NCBI RefSeq assembly: GCF_019061185.1 | Contig: NZ_JAHQZU010000007.1 | Location: forward strand, 62,001-126,000 | Direction: 5' to 3' | DNA length: 64,000 bases | DNA from: Paracoccus sp. Z118 | Lineage (GTDB): Bacteria; Pseudomonadota; Alphaproteobacteria; Rhodobacterales; Rhodobacteraceae | Part shown: positions 20,530-30,153 of the stretch, in pieces | How the letters are laid out: every line of letters begins with the position of its first letter | Position numbering within the stretch: the stretch's first letter is position 1 | The notes under the pieces: generated by a model | Database searches by the model: none | Told to the model about the DNA's origin: nothing | What the model saw: the letters and a program-made list of their open reading frames with translations, nothing else | Made by a program: the position numbers and the translations under genes

Positions 20530-21737
20530 GCTTCGACGTCGAACGCGTCCGCGCCGATTTCCCGATCCTGTCGCGGCAGGTCAACGGCCGTCCGCTGGTC
20601 TATCTGGACAGCGGCGCCAGCGCCCAGAAGCCGCGGGTGGTGATCGACGCCATCATCGAGGCCTATTCCAGCGAATACGCCAACGTCCATCGCGGCCTGC
20701 ACTATCTGTCCAATCTCGCCACCGAGAAATACGAGGCGGTGCGCGGCATCATCGCCCGCTTCCTGCACGCACCCCACGAGGACGAGGTGATCTTCACCAG
20801 CGGCGCGACCGAGGGCATCAACCTCGTCAGCTATGGCTGGGCCGCCCCGCGCCTTCAGCCCGGCGACGAGATCGTGCTGAGCGTGCTGGAGCATCACGCC
20901 AACATCGTGCCGTGGCACTTCCTGCGCGAACGGCAGGGCGTGGTGCTGAAATGGGTCGAACCCGAGCCCGACGGCAGCCTTGCGCCGGAAAAGGTGCTGG
21001 CCGCCATCGGCCCGCGCACGAAGCTGGTCGCCGTGACCCATCTGTCGAACGTCACCGGCACGGTGGTGGACGTGGCGGCGATCTGCGCCGGAACCGACGT
21101 GCCGGTGCTGGTCGATGGCAGCCAGGCGGCGGTCCACATGCCCGTGGACGTGGGCGCGATCGGCTGCGACTTCTACTGCATCACCGGGCACAAGCTCTAC
21201 GGCCCCTCGGGGTCGGGGGCGATCTGGATCTCGCGCGAGCGGCAGGCCGAGATGCGCCCCTTTCTCGGCGGCGGCGACATGATCCGCGAGGTCTCGCGCG
21301 ATGCCGTGAGCTACGCCGACCCGCCCCTGCGCTTCGAGGCCGGAACGCCCGGCATCGTCAACCAGATCGGCCTCGGCGTCGCGCTGGATTACATGATGGG
21401 CCTCGGGATGGAGAACATCGCCGCGCATGAGCGGACGTTGCGCGACCACGCCCGCACCCGTCTGCGCGAGTTGAACTGGATCAGCGTGCAGGGCGATGCG
21501 CCGGACAAGGCCGCCATCTTCTCGATGACGATGGAGGGGGCGCACGCGCACGACATCTCGACCGTGCTGGACAAGCGGGGCATCGCCGTGCGGGCGGGGA
21601 CGCATTGCGCCATGCCGCTGATGGAGCATTACGGCATCACCGCCAGCGCCCGCGCCAGCTTCGCGATGTACAACACGCTGGACGACGTGGACGCGCTGAT
21701 CGACGGGCTGGTGTTCTGCCGCGAACTGTTCGGCTGA
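20526..21737 (+). CDS. sufS: Cysteine desulfurase SufS
   Basis: A class II (SufS/CsdA-type) PLP cysteine desulfurase that passes sulphur to the SUF scaffold, normally through SufE or SufU (neither seen here). The 403-residue product has YLDSGASAQKP at the N-terminus, PLP lysine in ITGHKLYGPSGSGA (around residue 225) and the short-loop catalytic cysteine in VRAGTHCAMPLM (around 360). Its ATG overlaps the stop of the second Yip1-like gene. It is the last gene of the operon; a palindromic repeat follows and no sufA, sufE or sufT lies downstream. Confidence 0.96.
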   Translation: MSFDVERVRADFPILSRQVNGRPLVYLDSGASAQKPRVVIDAIIEAYSSEYANVHRGLHYLSNLATEKYEAVRGIIARFLHAPHEDEVIFTSGATEGINLVSYGWAAPRLQPGDEIVLSVLEHHANIVPWHFLRERQGVVLKWVEPEPDGSLAPEKVLAAIGPRTKLVAVTHLSNVTGTVVDVAAICAGTDVPVLVDGSQAAVHMPVDVGAIGCDFYCITGHKLYGPSGSGAIWISRERQAEMRPFLGGGDMIREVSRDAVSYADPPLRFEAGTPGIVNQIGLGVALDYMMGLGMENIAAHERTLRDHARTRLRELNWISVQGDAPDKAAIFSMTMEGAHAHDISTVLDKRGIAVRAGTHCAMPLMEHYGITASARASFAMYNTLDDVDALIDGLVFCRELFG

Positions 21738-21749
21738 ACGGCAAGCCAA

Positions 21750-21787
21750 GCCGGGGCGCTGCCCCGGACCCCGGGATATTTCCGGAC
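21750..21787. repeat. Palindromic intergenic repeat, copy 3
   Basis: GCCGGGGCGCTGCCCCGG (21751-21766) is followed by ACCCCGGGATATTTCC. It shares the GGGGCGCTGCCCC and GGGATATTT blocks with the other copies. It lies between convergent sufS and the tRNA-Leu gene and may end transcripts from both sides. Confidence 0.6.
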
Positions 21788-21803
21788 AGAAGATGGGATT
21801 GCG

Positions 21804-22111
21804 TCCTCACGCCCGGGATCGAACCGGGAAGCCCGAAGGCGGCGGATTTTCGTCCCACTTCGGCTTCCGCCGCCGCCGCAAGACGCGGCGTTCGTGGGCT
21901 GGACTATCCCTTCAGCATGGCCCCCGAAGGAGCCGAAGCTGCGGCCCGTCTAGTCTCTACACCTTCCCGGCCCTTGCGAGGCGGGCTTGGCTCGGGATTG
22001 CCACCGGCGCTACCCGTGAGGTTTCCCCGAATTTGAGCCGTTCTACTCCGCGCGTTTCCGCGCGGGCACTCCGTTGAAGTCCGCTGCGTTTACCAGTTTC
22101 GCCACGTGAGG
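21804..22111 (-). tRNA. tRNA-Leu(UAA) interrupted by a group I intron
   Basis: The exons on the minus strand are 22111-22077 and 21850-21804, giving an 82-base mature tRNA. It has a 7-bp acceptor stem (CCTCACG / CGTGAGG), TG at 8-9, a 3-bp D-stem GCG/CGC with loop AAACTGGTAAA, and anticodon arm GCGGA-CTTAAAA-TCCGC with anticodon UAA. A long type II variable arm (CGCCTTCGGGCTT) and T-arm CCCGG-TTCGATC-CCGGG follow, with discriminator A. All leucine-tRNA hallmarks are present. CCA is not encoded (the genome reads CGC). The first pair is C1-G72 rather than the usual G1-C72. The intron sits exactly between U34 and A35. Confidence 0.88.
21851..22076 (-). ncRNA. Group I (IC3-like) self-splicing intron inside tRNA-Leu(UAA)
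   Basis: This 226-base insert on the minus strand starts CAACGGAGTGCC and ends with a G before exon AAAATCC. The exon end ACUU pairs with GAGU inside the intron to form P1 with a U-G pair at the 5' splice site. The core has CTCAAATTCGGGGAAAC and AATCCCGAGCCAAGCCC (P4/P5/P6/J segments), then GGAAGGTGTAGAGACTAGACGG (P3/P7 region with the GACTA block), and GGGATAGTCC. These blocks closely follow the cyanobacterial and plastid tRNA-Leu(UAA) intron. No protein is encoded in it. Confidence 0.88.
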
Positions 22112-22123
22112 CGACGCCCCCAC

Positions 22124-22152
22124 GTTGTGCCGAAACCGCGCGGCTTCGGCAA
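22124..22152 (-). promoter_or_regulatory. Candidate promoter for tRNA-Leu(UAA)
   Basis: On the minus strand TTGCCG (22152-22147), a 17-base spacer and CACAAC (22129-22124) precede the tRNA 5' end by 12 bases. The -35 box resembles those of rpsA (TTGCCC) and rimP (TTGCCA); the -10 match is weak. Confidence 0.35.
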
Positions 22153-22212
22153 GATGCGTCGTGTTTTAGGCAACCGCTGGCGAATCCGCAGGCGCGGCGG
22201 TAAGTCCCGGCC

Positions 22213-23340
22213 ATGAACACGTCGCTTCGATCCGCACTTCCGTTCTGGATGTCGCTGGGGCTGGTGCCGCTGGCGGTCCTCGCCGCCGTGAAGGGCAGCT
22301 GGTGGTGGGCGCTGATGCCGTTCTACGCATGGTATCTGGTTACCGGCCTCGACGCGCTCACCGGGCTCAACACCGACAACCCGGACCCGGAGACGCCGAC
22401 GCGGGAGCTTTTCTGGTATCGCCTCATCACCGTGATCTGGTTCCCGATCCAGGCTACCGTAATCTTAGGGGCGATCTGGTATGTCACCCATACCGGCCAT
22501 CTCGGCGGGTGGGAGGAGGTCGGCCTGTTCTTCGGGATCGGCGTCATGTCCGGCACGATCGGCATGGTCTATTCGCACGAGCTGCTGCACCAGCGCCCCG
22601 GATGGGAGCGGTGGCTGGGCGATCTGCTGCTGGCCTCGACGCTCTATTCCCATTTCAGGACCGAGCATCTGCTGGTCCATCACTCATGGGTGGCGACGCC
22701 TGCCGATGCGGTGTCGGCGCGGTACAACGAAGGGTTCTTCCGCTACTTTCTGCGCGTGCTGTGGACCTGTCCGCAATCGGCTTGGCACGCCGAGAAGAAG
22801 CTGCTCGCGCGGGCGAAGCGGCAGGTCTGGGACCGGCGCAACCCGTTCTGGCGCTATCTGGCGCTGCAAGGCGGGATGCTGGTGCTTGCCGGGCTCCTCG
22901 GCGGCTGGCAGGGGGTGCTGCTGTTCGTCTGGCAGGCGTTCATCGCCATCTGGCAGCTGGAACTGACGAACTATGTCGAGCATTACGGCCTGACCCGCCG
23001 CTATCTGGGGAACGGCCGCTACGAGCACGTCCTGCCCCGCCATAGCTGGAACGCGAGCCATACCGCCTCGAACTGGCTGCTCATCAATCTGCAGCGCCAT
23101 TCGGACCACCATTTCAAGCCCGACCGCCGCTTCCCCCTGCTGCAGACCTATGACGCCGACGAGGCGCCGCAGCTGCCCTTTGGCTATCCGGCGATGACTT
23201 TCGTGGCGATGGTGCCGCCGTGGTGGCGGCGGCGGATGAACCCGCGCGTGCGGGCGTGGCGGCGGCAGTTCTATCCCGATGTCAGCGACTGGGGGCCCTA
23301 TACGCGGGGCGAGAACCCGAGACCGCGCGGGGCGCTGTAA
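22213..23340 (+). CDS. AlkB-like alkane monooxygenase (membrane di-iron hydroxylase)
   Basis: The 375-residue polytopic protein has the eight-histidine pattern of AlkB: HELLH (about residue 121), EHLLVHH (about 152), NYVEHYG (about 255) and LQRHSDHH (about 295). These ligate two irons at the cytoplasmic face. Hydrophobic segments lie near 8-28, 33-45, 72-92, 100-118 and 215-245. Family members hydroxylate terminal methyl groups of alkanes or related chains using rubredoxin; no rubredoxin gene is nearby, so the substrate is uncertain. It stands alone between the divergent tRNA and a convergent ccrM. Confidence 0.88.
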   Translation: MNTSLRSALPFWMSLGLVPLAVLAAVKGSWWWALMPFYAWYLVTGLDALTGLNTDNPDPETPTRELFWYRLITVIWFPIQATVILGAIWYVTHTGHLGGWEEVGLFFGIGVMSGTIGMVYSHELLHQRPGWERWLGDLLLASTLYSHFRTEHLLVHHSWVATPADAVSARYNEGFFRYFLRVLWTCPQSAWHAEKKLLARAKRQVWDRRNPFWRYLALQGGMLVLAGLLGGWQGVLLFVWQAFIAIWQLELTNYVEHYGLTRRYLGNGRYEHVLPRHSWNASHTASNWLLINLQRHSDHHFKPDRRFPLLQTYDADEAPQLPFGYPAMTFVAMVPPWWRRRMNPRVRAWRRQFYPDVSDWGPYTRGENPRPRGAL

Positions 23341-23348
23341 AGGAAAGG

Positions 23349-23378
23349 GCCCCGCCGGACCTTGCGGCGCGGCGGGGC
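23349..23378. terminator. GC-rich hairpin after the AlkB-like gene
   Basis: GCCCCGCC (23349-23356) pairs with GGCGGGGC (23371-23378) across a 14-base loop, between convergent genes. No T-tract is present. Confidence 0.4.
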
Positions 23379-23435
23379 GAGTTCGTCCCGCGGCCGCGAC
23401 GGAACCACGGCCCAAGGACTTCGGCGAACTTGAAA

Positions 23436-24678
<1,243 letters not shown>

Positions 24679-24680
<2 letters not shown>

Positions 24681-25371
24681 AAGCACTTGTTGATAGGTCT
24701 TTACACAATATCTGGTGGACCGGCGCAAAATCGCGCCTATGGATCGGGGTCGGCCCCAGTTCCTGCAGCGCCTGCTTATGGGCCGGAGTCGGATAACCCG
24801 CGTTCATCTCCCACCCATAGCCGGGGTGCTGTTGCGCCAAATCCACCATCAGCCGGTCGCGCGTCACCTTGGCAAGGATCGACGCCGCCGCGATCGAGGC
24901 GCATTGCGCGTCGCCGCCGATGATCGCCCGCCCCGCCACCGGCAGTTCGCGCGGCAGGCGGTTGCCGTCGATCAGGGCGACGCATGGGCGCTGACGCAGC
25001 GCCGCGACCGCCCGGCACATCGCCAGATGGGCGGCGTGATAGATGTTGAGGTCGTCGATCTCGGCCACGCTCGCATGGGCGACGGCCCAGTCGGCGCAGG
25101 CCATGATGCGGGCGGCGAGCTTCTCGCGCTCGGCCACGTTCAGCTTCTTGGAATCGTTCAGCCCGCGCGGGATGCCGCGCGCCGGCAGAATCACCGCGGC
25201 GGCCGTGACCGGCCCGGCCAGCGGTCCCCGCCCCGCCTCGTCCACCCCGCAGACGAGGATCGCCCCGTCGGCGACAGACTGCCGCTCATGCCGCAGCCCG
25301 CAGGGTGCACCCGGCTTGGCGCGCGGGCGCGGGACGGGATCGTGCAGATGGGTGCCGAACAGGTCTTTCAT
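24679..25371 (-). CDS. rnhB: Ribonuclease HII
   Basis: Removes RNA from RNA-DNA hybrids and single ribonucleotides from DNA. The 230-residue product has catalytic DE in [20 protein letters not shown] (about residues 40-59), [14 protein letters not shown] and [17 protein letters not shown]. The C-terminus is [20 protein letters not shown]. The first 35 residues form an extension ([20 protein letters not shown]) not found in E. coli RNase HII but common in alphaproteobacteria. Its end is close to the ccrM promoter region; ccrM follows on the same strand after an 85-base gap. Confidence 0.95.
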
Positions 25372-25438
25372 CCGGTCGAGACTAGCGCGGCGGCGAGGGC
25401 AGCGAAAGCCTCAGGACAGAGGCGGCGGGAACCGCGCC

Positions 25439-26692
25439 TCACACCGTCGCAAGCGCTTTCGGCTTCGGCAGCAGCACCGTCGCGAGGCCGAGCACCGGCA
25501 GGAACGAACAGAGCAGATAGACGAACTCGATCCCCCGCGCGTCGGCGACCACCCCCAGCAGCGCGGCGGCGATCCCGCCCATGCCGAAGGCAAAGCCGAA
25601 GAACAGCCCCGCGATCAGGCCGACGCGGCCCGGCACGAGCTCCTGCGCGAAGACGACGATGGCGGGCGCGGCCGAGGCCATGATCGCGCCGACCAGCAGC
25701 GTCAGCACCGCCGTCGCGGCCAGCCCCACATGCGGCAGCAGCAGCGAGAACGGCAGCGCGCCGAGGATCGAGAACCAGATCACCTTCCGCGCGCCCACCC
25801 GGTCGCCCACGATGCCGCCCAGCATGACGCCAGCGGCCGCGCCGAACAGCAGCAGGAACAGCATCACCTGCGAGGCCTGCGCGCTCAGCCCGAATTTCTC
25901 GATCAGGAAGAAGGTGTAGTAGCTGGTCAGGCTGGCCATGTAGAAAGCCTTGGTCATCGACAGCAGCGCCAGAACCGCGATGGCGGCCACCACCTGGTTG
26001 CGGGCCATCAGCGGGCCGATCGCGGCGGACGCCTTGCTCGCGCGGCGCCGCCCCTCGGCCCAGGCGCCGACGCGCCACAGCGTCGCGGCCCCCGCCAGCG
26101 CGAACAGCGCCACCCAGCCGATCACCGGGCGACCCAGCGGAACCACCAGGAACGCGGCCAGCAGCGGCCCCATCGACTGTCCGAAATTGCCGCCCAGCTG
26201 GAACAGCGACTGCGCCGTGCCGAACTTCCCGCCCGAGGCGAGTCGCGCGACGCGCGAGCTTTCCGGGTGGAACACCGCCGAGCCGATGCCGATCAGCATC
26301 GCGCCGACCAGCAGCCAGCCATAGCTGGGCGCCTGCGACAGCAGCGTGACCCCGGCGAAGGTCGTGAGCATCCCGAGCGCCAGCGACTTCGGCATCGGGT
26401 GCTTGTCCGTCAGCATCCCAACTGCGGGCTGCAACAGCGAGGCGGTGACCTGGAAGGCGAAGGTCATCAGCCCTACCTGCGCATAGGACAGCGCGAACTC
26501 CTCGCGCAGCAGCGGATAGATCGCCGACAGCAGCGACTGCATGATGTCGTTGACCATGTGGCAGAGGCTGAGCGCCCAGAGGACGATCCAGGCCGTGCCG
26601 GAGGCGGCAGGACGCGGAGAAGCGGAGGAGATGGCGGCAGGGTGGCTCACGTCGGGCATCCACGGACGGTTGCGGCGGTATGCCGCAGACAT
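25439..26692 (-). CDS. MFS transporter, fosmidomycin-resistance (Fsr) type
   Basis: The 417-residue product has twelve predicted membrane spans. It shows the Fsr-like N-terminal signature MVNDIMQSLLSAIYPLLREE, LSYAQVGLMTFAFQVTASLL and QPAVGMLTDKHPMPKSLALG, then GIGSAVFHPESSRVARLASG. Members of this group export fosmidomycin and similar compounds by proton antiport, but the natural substrate is usually unknown. About 35 polar residues precede the first span, and a second in-frame ATG eleven codons in (MPDVSHPAA) is an alternative start. It stands alone, after rnhB on the same strand with a 67-base gap. Confidence 0.88.
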   Translation of the reverse strand: MSAAYRRNRPWMPDVSHPAAISSASPRPAASGTAWIVLWALSLCHMVNDIMQSLLSAIYPLLREEFALSYAQVGLMTFAFQVTASLLQPAVGMLTDKHPMPKSLALGMLTTFAGVTLLSQAPSYGWLLVGAMLIGIGSAVFHPESSRVARLASGGKFGTAQSLFQLGGNFGQSMGPLLAAFLVVPLGRPVIGWVALFALAGAATLWRVGAWAEGRRRASKASAAIGPLMARNQVVAAIAVLALLSMTKAFYMASLTSYYTFFLIEKFGLSAQASQVMLFLLLFGAAAGVMLGGIVGDRVGARKVIWFSILGALPFSLLLPHVGLAATAVLTLLVGAIMASAAPAIVVFAQELVPGRVGLIAGLFFGFAFGMGGIAAALLGVVADARGIEFVYLLCSFLPVLGLATVLLPKPKALATV

Positions 26693-26726
26693 ACGCGCGA
26701 CAAAGGGCCCCCTTGCGCGCCGGAAG

Positions 26727-27542
26727 TCAACCTTCGGTTCCGGCCTTTCCCCCGGTCCGCAGGGCCGGATAGTCCGGCGCCCGCTTGGTCAGGAACGCGG
26801 CCATGCCTTCGGCCGCCTCGGCCGCGCCCATCGCGCAGGCCATCAGCGGGGTCTCGGCGGCAAGCTGCCGCTCCATCAGCTCCGTCCGGGCACCGCTGAG
26901 CAGCGACTTGATCGCCGCCTGCGCCTCGGCCGGGCCGCTGGCGAGCCGGTCCGCAAGCAGGTCCGCCGCCGCCATGGCCTGCCCCGGCTGGGCCAGTTCG
27001 TTGACCGCGCCAAGCTGGTGCAGCCGCTCGGCGGAAATGGGGCGGCCCAGCAGCATCAGCTCGGCCGCCAGAGCGGGCGGCAGCGCCTGCATCAGGCTGG
27101 CGCTGAGGCCGCCATCGGGGATGAGGCCCGCATTGACATAGGCGGCGGTGAACTTCGCCCCCGCCTCGGCCACGATCAGGTCGCAGGCGAAGGCGAGCGA
27201 AAACCCCGCGCCCGCCGCCCCGCCTTCGACCGCTGCGATCACCGGACGCGGGCAGGCCATGATCTGGCGGATCAGGGCGGCCAGATCCTCGATCTCGGCC
27301 CGGCGCTGGTCCTCGGTCATGGTGCCGGCCTTCTGCAGCACGTTCAGATCGCCCCCCGCGCAGAAGAACCCGCCCTCGCCGGTCACGATCACGGCGGCGA
27401 TGCGCGGCTCGGCCGCGGCCTGCGCCAGAGCCTCGCGCATCCCCGCGTAAAGCTCGGGCGAGAGGGCGTTGCGCCGCGCGGCGTTGCGGTTGACGACGAC
27501 CAGCCGGTCGCCTTTGTCGATGATCTCACAGCTTGCGGACAT
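26727..27542 (-). CDS. Enoyl-CoA hydratase/isomerase family protein
   Basis: The 271-residue crotonase-fold protein has NRNAARRNALSPELYAGMRE (first CoA-binding stretch). The oxyanion-hole segments are TGEGGFFCAGGDLNVL (about residue 60) and AAVEGGAAGAGFSLAFACDL (about 105). AYVNAGLIPDGGLSASL and AVNELAQPG are typical of enoyl-CoA hydratases. The position after PDGG holds no Glu in the classical site, so exact chemistry (hydratase or isomerase) is open. The ATG at 27542 follows AAGGGAAAGCGC; the next upstream ATG would add six residues. It is divergent from the L,D-transpeptidase gene. Confidence 0.85.
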   Translation of the reverse strand: MSASCEIIDKGDRLVVVNRNAARRNALSPELYAGMREALAQAAAEPRIAAVIVTGEGGFFCAGGDLNVLQKAGTMTEDQRRAEIEDLAALIRQIMACPRPVIAAVEGGAAGAGFSLAFACDLIVAEAGAKFTAAYVNAGLIPDGGLSASLMQALPPALAAELMLLGRPISAERLHQLGAVNELAQPGQAMAAADLLADRLASGPAEAQAAIKSLLSGARTELMERQLAAETPLMACAMGAAEAAEGMAAFLTKRAPDYPALRTGGKAGTEG

Positions 27543-27617
27543 GCGCTTTCCCTTCCCCATGGCGCCGGAACTCTGGCCCGCAGCCCGGCACTCCCGCAAG
27601 CCGGGACGTCGCGGCGG

Positions 27618-27635
27618 AGTCAAGGAAACTTGACT
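27618..27635. promoter_or_regulatory. Perfect dyad between divergent genes
   Basis: AGTCAAG-GAAA-CTTGACT is a 7-bp perfect inverted repeat in the 157-base gap between the divergent enoyl-CoA hydratase and L,D-transpeptidase genes. It could be an operator or a small hairpin; no known regulator is matched. Confidence 0.3.
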
Positions 27636-27699
27636 TGCCTGCATGGCGGTTCCTGCCCACAAGCAGGATTCCGCCACTTCTTTCCGCGCCGGAGGTTCC

Positions 27700-29214
27700 A
27701 TGCCGCAAGCCCGCCCGCTCTTTTTCCGTCTGCTGGCCTCGGGCGCGCTGATCGGCCTTGCCCTGCTGGCCTCCTCGCCCGCCCATGCCCAGTCGGCCCG
27801 CGCAAAGATCACCGCGCAGGATATCGAGATGGCAGACTACAATGGCGGCGACCTGCCCGACGGGCAGTCGGCGCTGACGGCGAAGGTGCAGATCCTGCTG
27901 GACCGCTCCGGCATCTCGCCGGGGGTCGTGGACGGCTTCAAGGGCGGCATGAGCCAGAGCGCGGTCGCCGCGTTCGAGCGGGGCCACGGCCTGCCCATCG
28001 ACGGCCGCATGGACCGCGAGATCTGGGGCCTGCTGGTCGCCTATGCCGACGCGCCGATGACGACCGACTACACCATCGTCGCCGCCGACGCCGAGGGGCT
28101 GGTGGACAGCATCCCCGCCGACTACGCCGAAAAGGCGGCGATGACCTCGCAGGGCTATATCTCGGTGCTGGAGCGCCTGGCCGAGCGGTTCCACATGGAC
28201 GAGAAGTTCCTCGCCCAGCTGAACCCCGGCGCGGGCTTCGTGCCGGGCGAGACGATCCGGGTGACGGTACCCGCCAAGCCGATCAGGGCCAAGGTCGCGC
28301 GCATCGTGATCGACAAGCGCACCAGCCGGGTCGCCGCCTATGACGCGAACGGGCGGTTGGTCGCGGATTATCCGGCGACGGTCGGCTCGACCGCCACACC
28401 GTCGCCGCAGGGGGTGCACAAGGTCACGGCGGTCGCGCTGGACCCGACCTATACCTATGACCCGAACAAGAATTTCAAGCAGGGCGAGAACGATCGGGTG
28501 CTGATCGTCCCGCCCGGCCCCAACGCCCCGGTGGGCAACGTCTGGATCGACCTGAGCATGCCGACCTACGGCATCCACGGAACCCCCTCGCCCTCGCGGC
28601 TGTTCGTGTCGCAATCCTATGGCTGTGTGCGGCTGACGAACTGGGACGCGAGGGAACTGGCGCATATGGTCCAGCCGGGCAGCACCGAGGTCGAGTTCCT
28701 GGCCGAAGGCATCAGCATCGTCGATGCCACGGGACCGGGCGCCACGATGGCGAGCACCCGCCCGCCGGTGCGGCTGGCCGAGGCGGAGGGCACGACCGCG
28801 ACCGACGCCGCGGTGGCGCAGGCCATTGCCACGATCACGGCGCAGGAAGAATTGCAGAACGACTCCTCGCTGCTGGGCGCGCAGCGGCCGGGCATGAACC
28901 CGCTGCGCCGCGCCGCGACCAGCGAGACGGCGCTGCCCGCGACGCCCGAGGCGCCGCTGCCCACCAACATTCCGACGGGCGGTCCGGGGATCGCCCCGCG
29001 CGGCGTGCAGCCGATCCCGGACCTGCCGACGCTGCCGCAGAGCGCACAGACCGACCCGCGCGAGGTGTTCGACCTGCCGCCCGCCACGGCGAACAGCCCC
29101 TCGACCCAGCCGCTGGGCCGGGGCACGCCGATCATCGACCCCTTCGCGAGCGTTCCCGCCGCCCCGCGATTTCCCGCGCCGGTGACGGTCCCGCCGGCGC
29201 TTCCGGCGCGCTAG
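27700..29214 (+). CDS. L,D-transpeptidase (YkuD) with peptidoglycan-binding domain
   Basis: Periplasmic enzyme that forms 3-3 peptidoglycan cross-links or attaches proteins to the wall. The 504-residue product has a signal peptide (residues 1-30, ending SSPAHAQ) and a PG_binding_1-like region (about 55-105). A LysM-like stretch lies near 145-190. The YkuD catalytic domain (about 205-345) has IHGTPSPSRLFVSQSYGCVR, including catalytic His and Cys. The last 150 residues are Pro/Ala/Thr-rich and disordered-looking. The ATG at 27700 is four bases after GGAGG; an upstream ATG at 27643 is rejected. The extensin-like gene follows after six bases. Confidence 0.92.
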   Translation: MPQARPLFFRLLASGALIGLALLASSPAHAQSARAKITAQDIEMADYNGGDLPDGQSALTAKVQILLDRSGISPGVVDGFKGGMSQSAVAAFERGHGLPIDGRMDREIWGLLVAYADAPMTTDYTIVAADAEGLVDSIPADYAEKAAMTSQGYISVLERLAERFHMDEKFLAQLNPGAGFVPGETIRVTVPAKPIRAKVARIVIDKRTSRVAAYDANGRLVADYPATVGSTATPSPQGVHKVTAVALDPTYTYDPNKNFKQGENDRVLIVPPGPNAPVGNVWIDLSMPTYGIHGTPSPSRLFVSQSYGCVRLTNWDARELAHMVQPGSTEVEFLAEGISIVDATGPGATMASTRPPVRLAEAEGTTATDAAVAQAIATITAQEELQNDSSLLGAQRPGMNPLRRAATSETALPATPEAPLPTNIPTGGPGIAPRGVQPIPDLPTLPQSAQTDPREVFDLPPATANSPSTQPLGRGTPIIDPFASVPAAPRFPAPVTVPPALPAR

Positions 29215-29220
29215 GGCAGG

Positions 29221-30147
29221 ATGCGCCGCGACCGGGCCCCGCTCGCATCGGCGCTTCTGGCGCTGATCGTGGCGGGGGGCGGCGCATTCGCGCAGGAGCC
29301 GCCGCCGGACCGGCCAGGAACCGTGCCCGCCATCGGCACTGACGCCCCGCGCCCGCCCGAGCGGCCGCAGGAACCGCTGCCCGAGACGCAGGGCCGGTTG
29401 ATCCCGCCAGAGGACATGCCGCCGCTGCCGACGGACGCGGAGGGCACCCAGCCCGACGAGGCAGCGCCTGCGACGCAAGGCCGTCTCATCCCCCCGGAGG
29501 AGATGCCCCCGATCGGCGGGACGGCCGAGGCAGAGCCCCCTGCCCCCATGGGCCCGCCCGCGCCCGAACTGCTGCGCGAGTCCGACTTCGCCCTCGCCAC
29601 CTGCAAGCTGCAACTGACGCTGATGGGCGCCCGCTACGCGGACGCCGCCCCGATCACCGATCCCGAGCAGCGGGATTGCGGCATCGCCCGCCCGATCCGC
29701 GTGACCGAGATCCTGCCCGGCGTCGCGCTGGAAGGCGGGGCCGAGATGCGCTGCGACACCGCCCGCGCGCTCGCCTTCTGGACACGCGGCTTCGTGCAGC
29801 CCGCCGCCGCCCGCCTGCCGGGCGCGCCGCGGCTTGCCGGATTGATGCTGGGGACAGGTTATCACTGCCGCCCGGTGGTGGGCGACGGCGAGGGCGCGAA
29901 CCTGTCGGAACACGCGACGGGGAACGCAGTCGATATCATGGGCTTCACCTTCGCGGATACCGAGCCGTTCGTCATCACGCCGAGGCGCGGCGACGGCGAT
30001 CTGGCCGAGGCGTTTCAGGCCACGGTGCAGGCCGCCGCCTGCATGACCTTCACGACGGTGCTCGGCCCCGGCTCGAACGCGGCCCATGACGATCATCTGC
30101 ATCTGGACATCAAGCAGCGCGGCAGCGGCTATCGGCTGTGCCAGTAG
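29221..30147 (+). CDS. Secreted extensin-like (DUF/PF06904) protein
   Basis: The 308-residue product has a signal peptide (about residues 1-24). A proline-rich linker follows with two copies of the unit QGRLIPPE(D/E)MPP (about 58 and 82). The C-terminal extensin-like domain has FALATCKLQLTLMGARY, DCGIARPIRV, SEHATGNAVDIMGFTF and HDDHLHLDI. The H-x-x-D and HDDHLH patterns resemble zinc sites of LAS D,D-carboxypeptidases, so cell-wall peptide cleavage is plausible but untested. It lies six bases after the L,D-transpeptidase gene in the same orientation, suggesting a two-gene envelope operon. Confidence 0.82.
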   Translation: MRRDRAPLASALLALIVAGGGAFAQEPPPDRPGTVPAIGTDAPRPPERPQEPLPETQGRLIPPEDMPPLPTDAEGTQPDEAAPATQGRLIPPEEMPPIGGTAEAEPPAPMGPPAPELLRESDFALATCKLQLTLMGARYADAAPITDPEQRDCGIARPIRVTEILPGVALEGGAEMRCDTARALAFWTRGFVQPAAARLPGAPRLAGLMLGTGYHCRPVVGDGEGANLSEHATGNAVDIMGFTFADTEPFVITPRRGDGDLAEAFQATVQAAACMTFTTVLGPGSNAAHDDHLHLDIKQRGSGYRLCQ

Positions 30148-30153
30148 GCCGCC

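Noticed and set aside
27526..30102. 858-codon open frame opposite the L,D-transpeptidase and extensin-like genes
   Set aside because: Spans two convincing secreted-protein genes and is Arg/His-rich as expected for an antisense frame.
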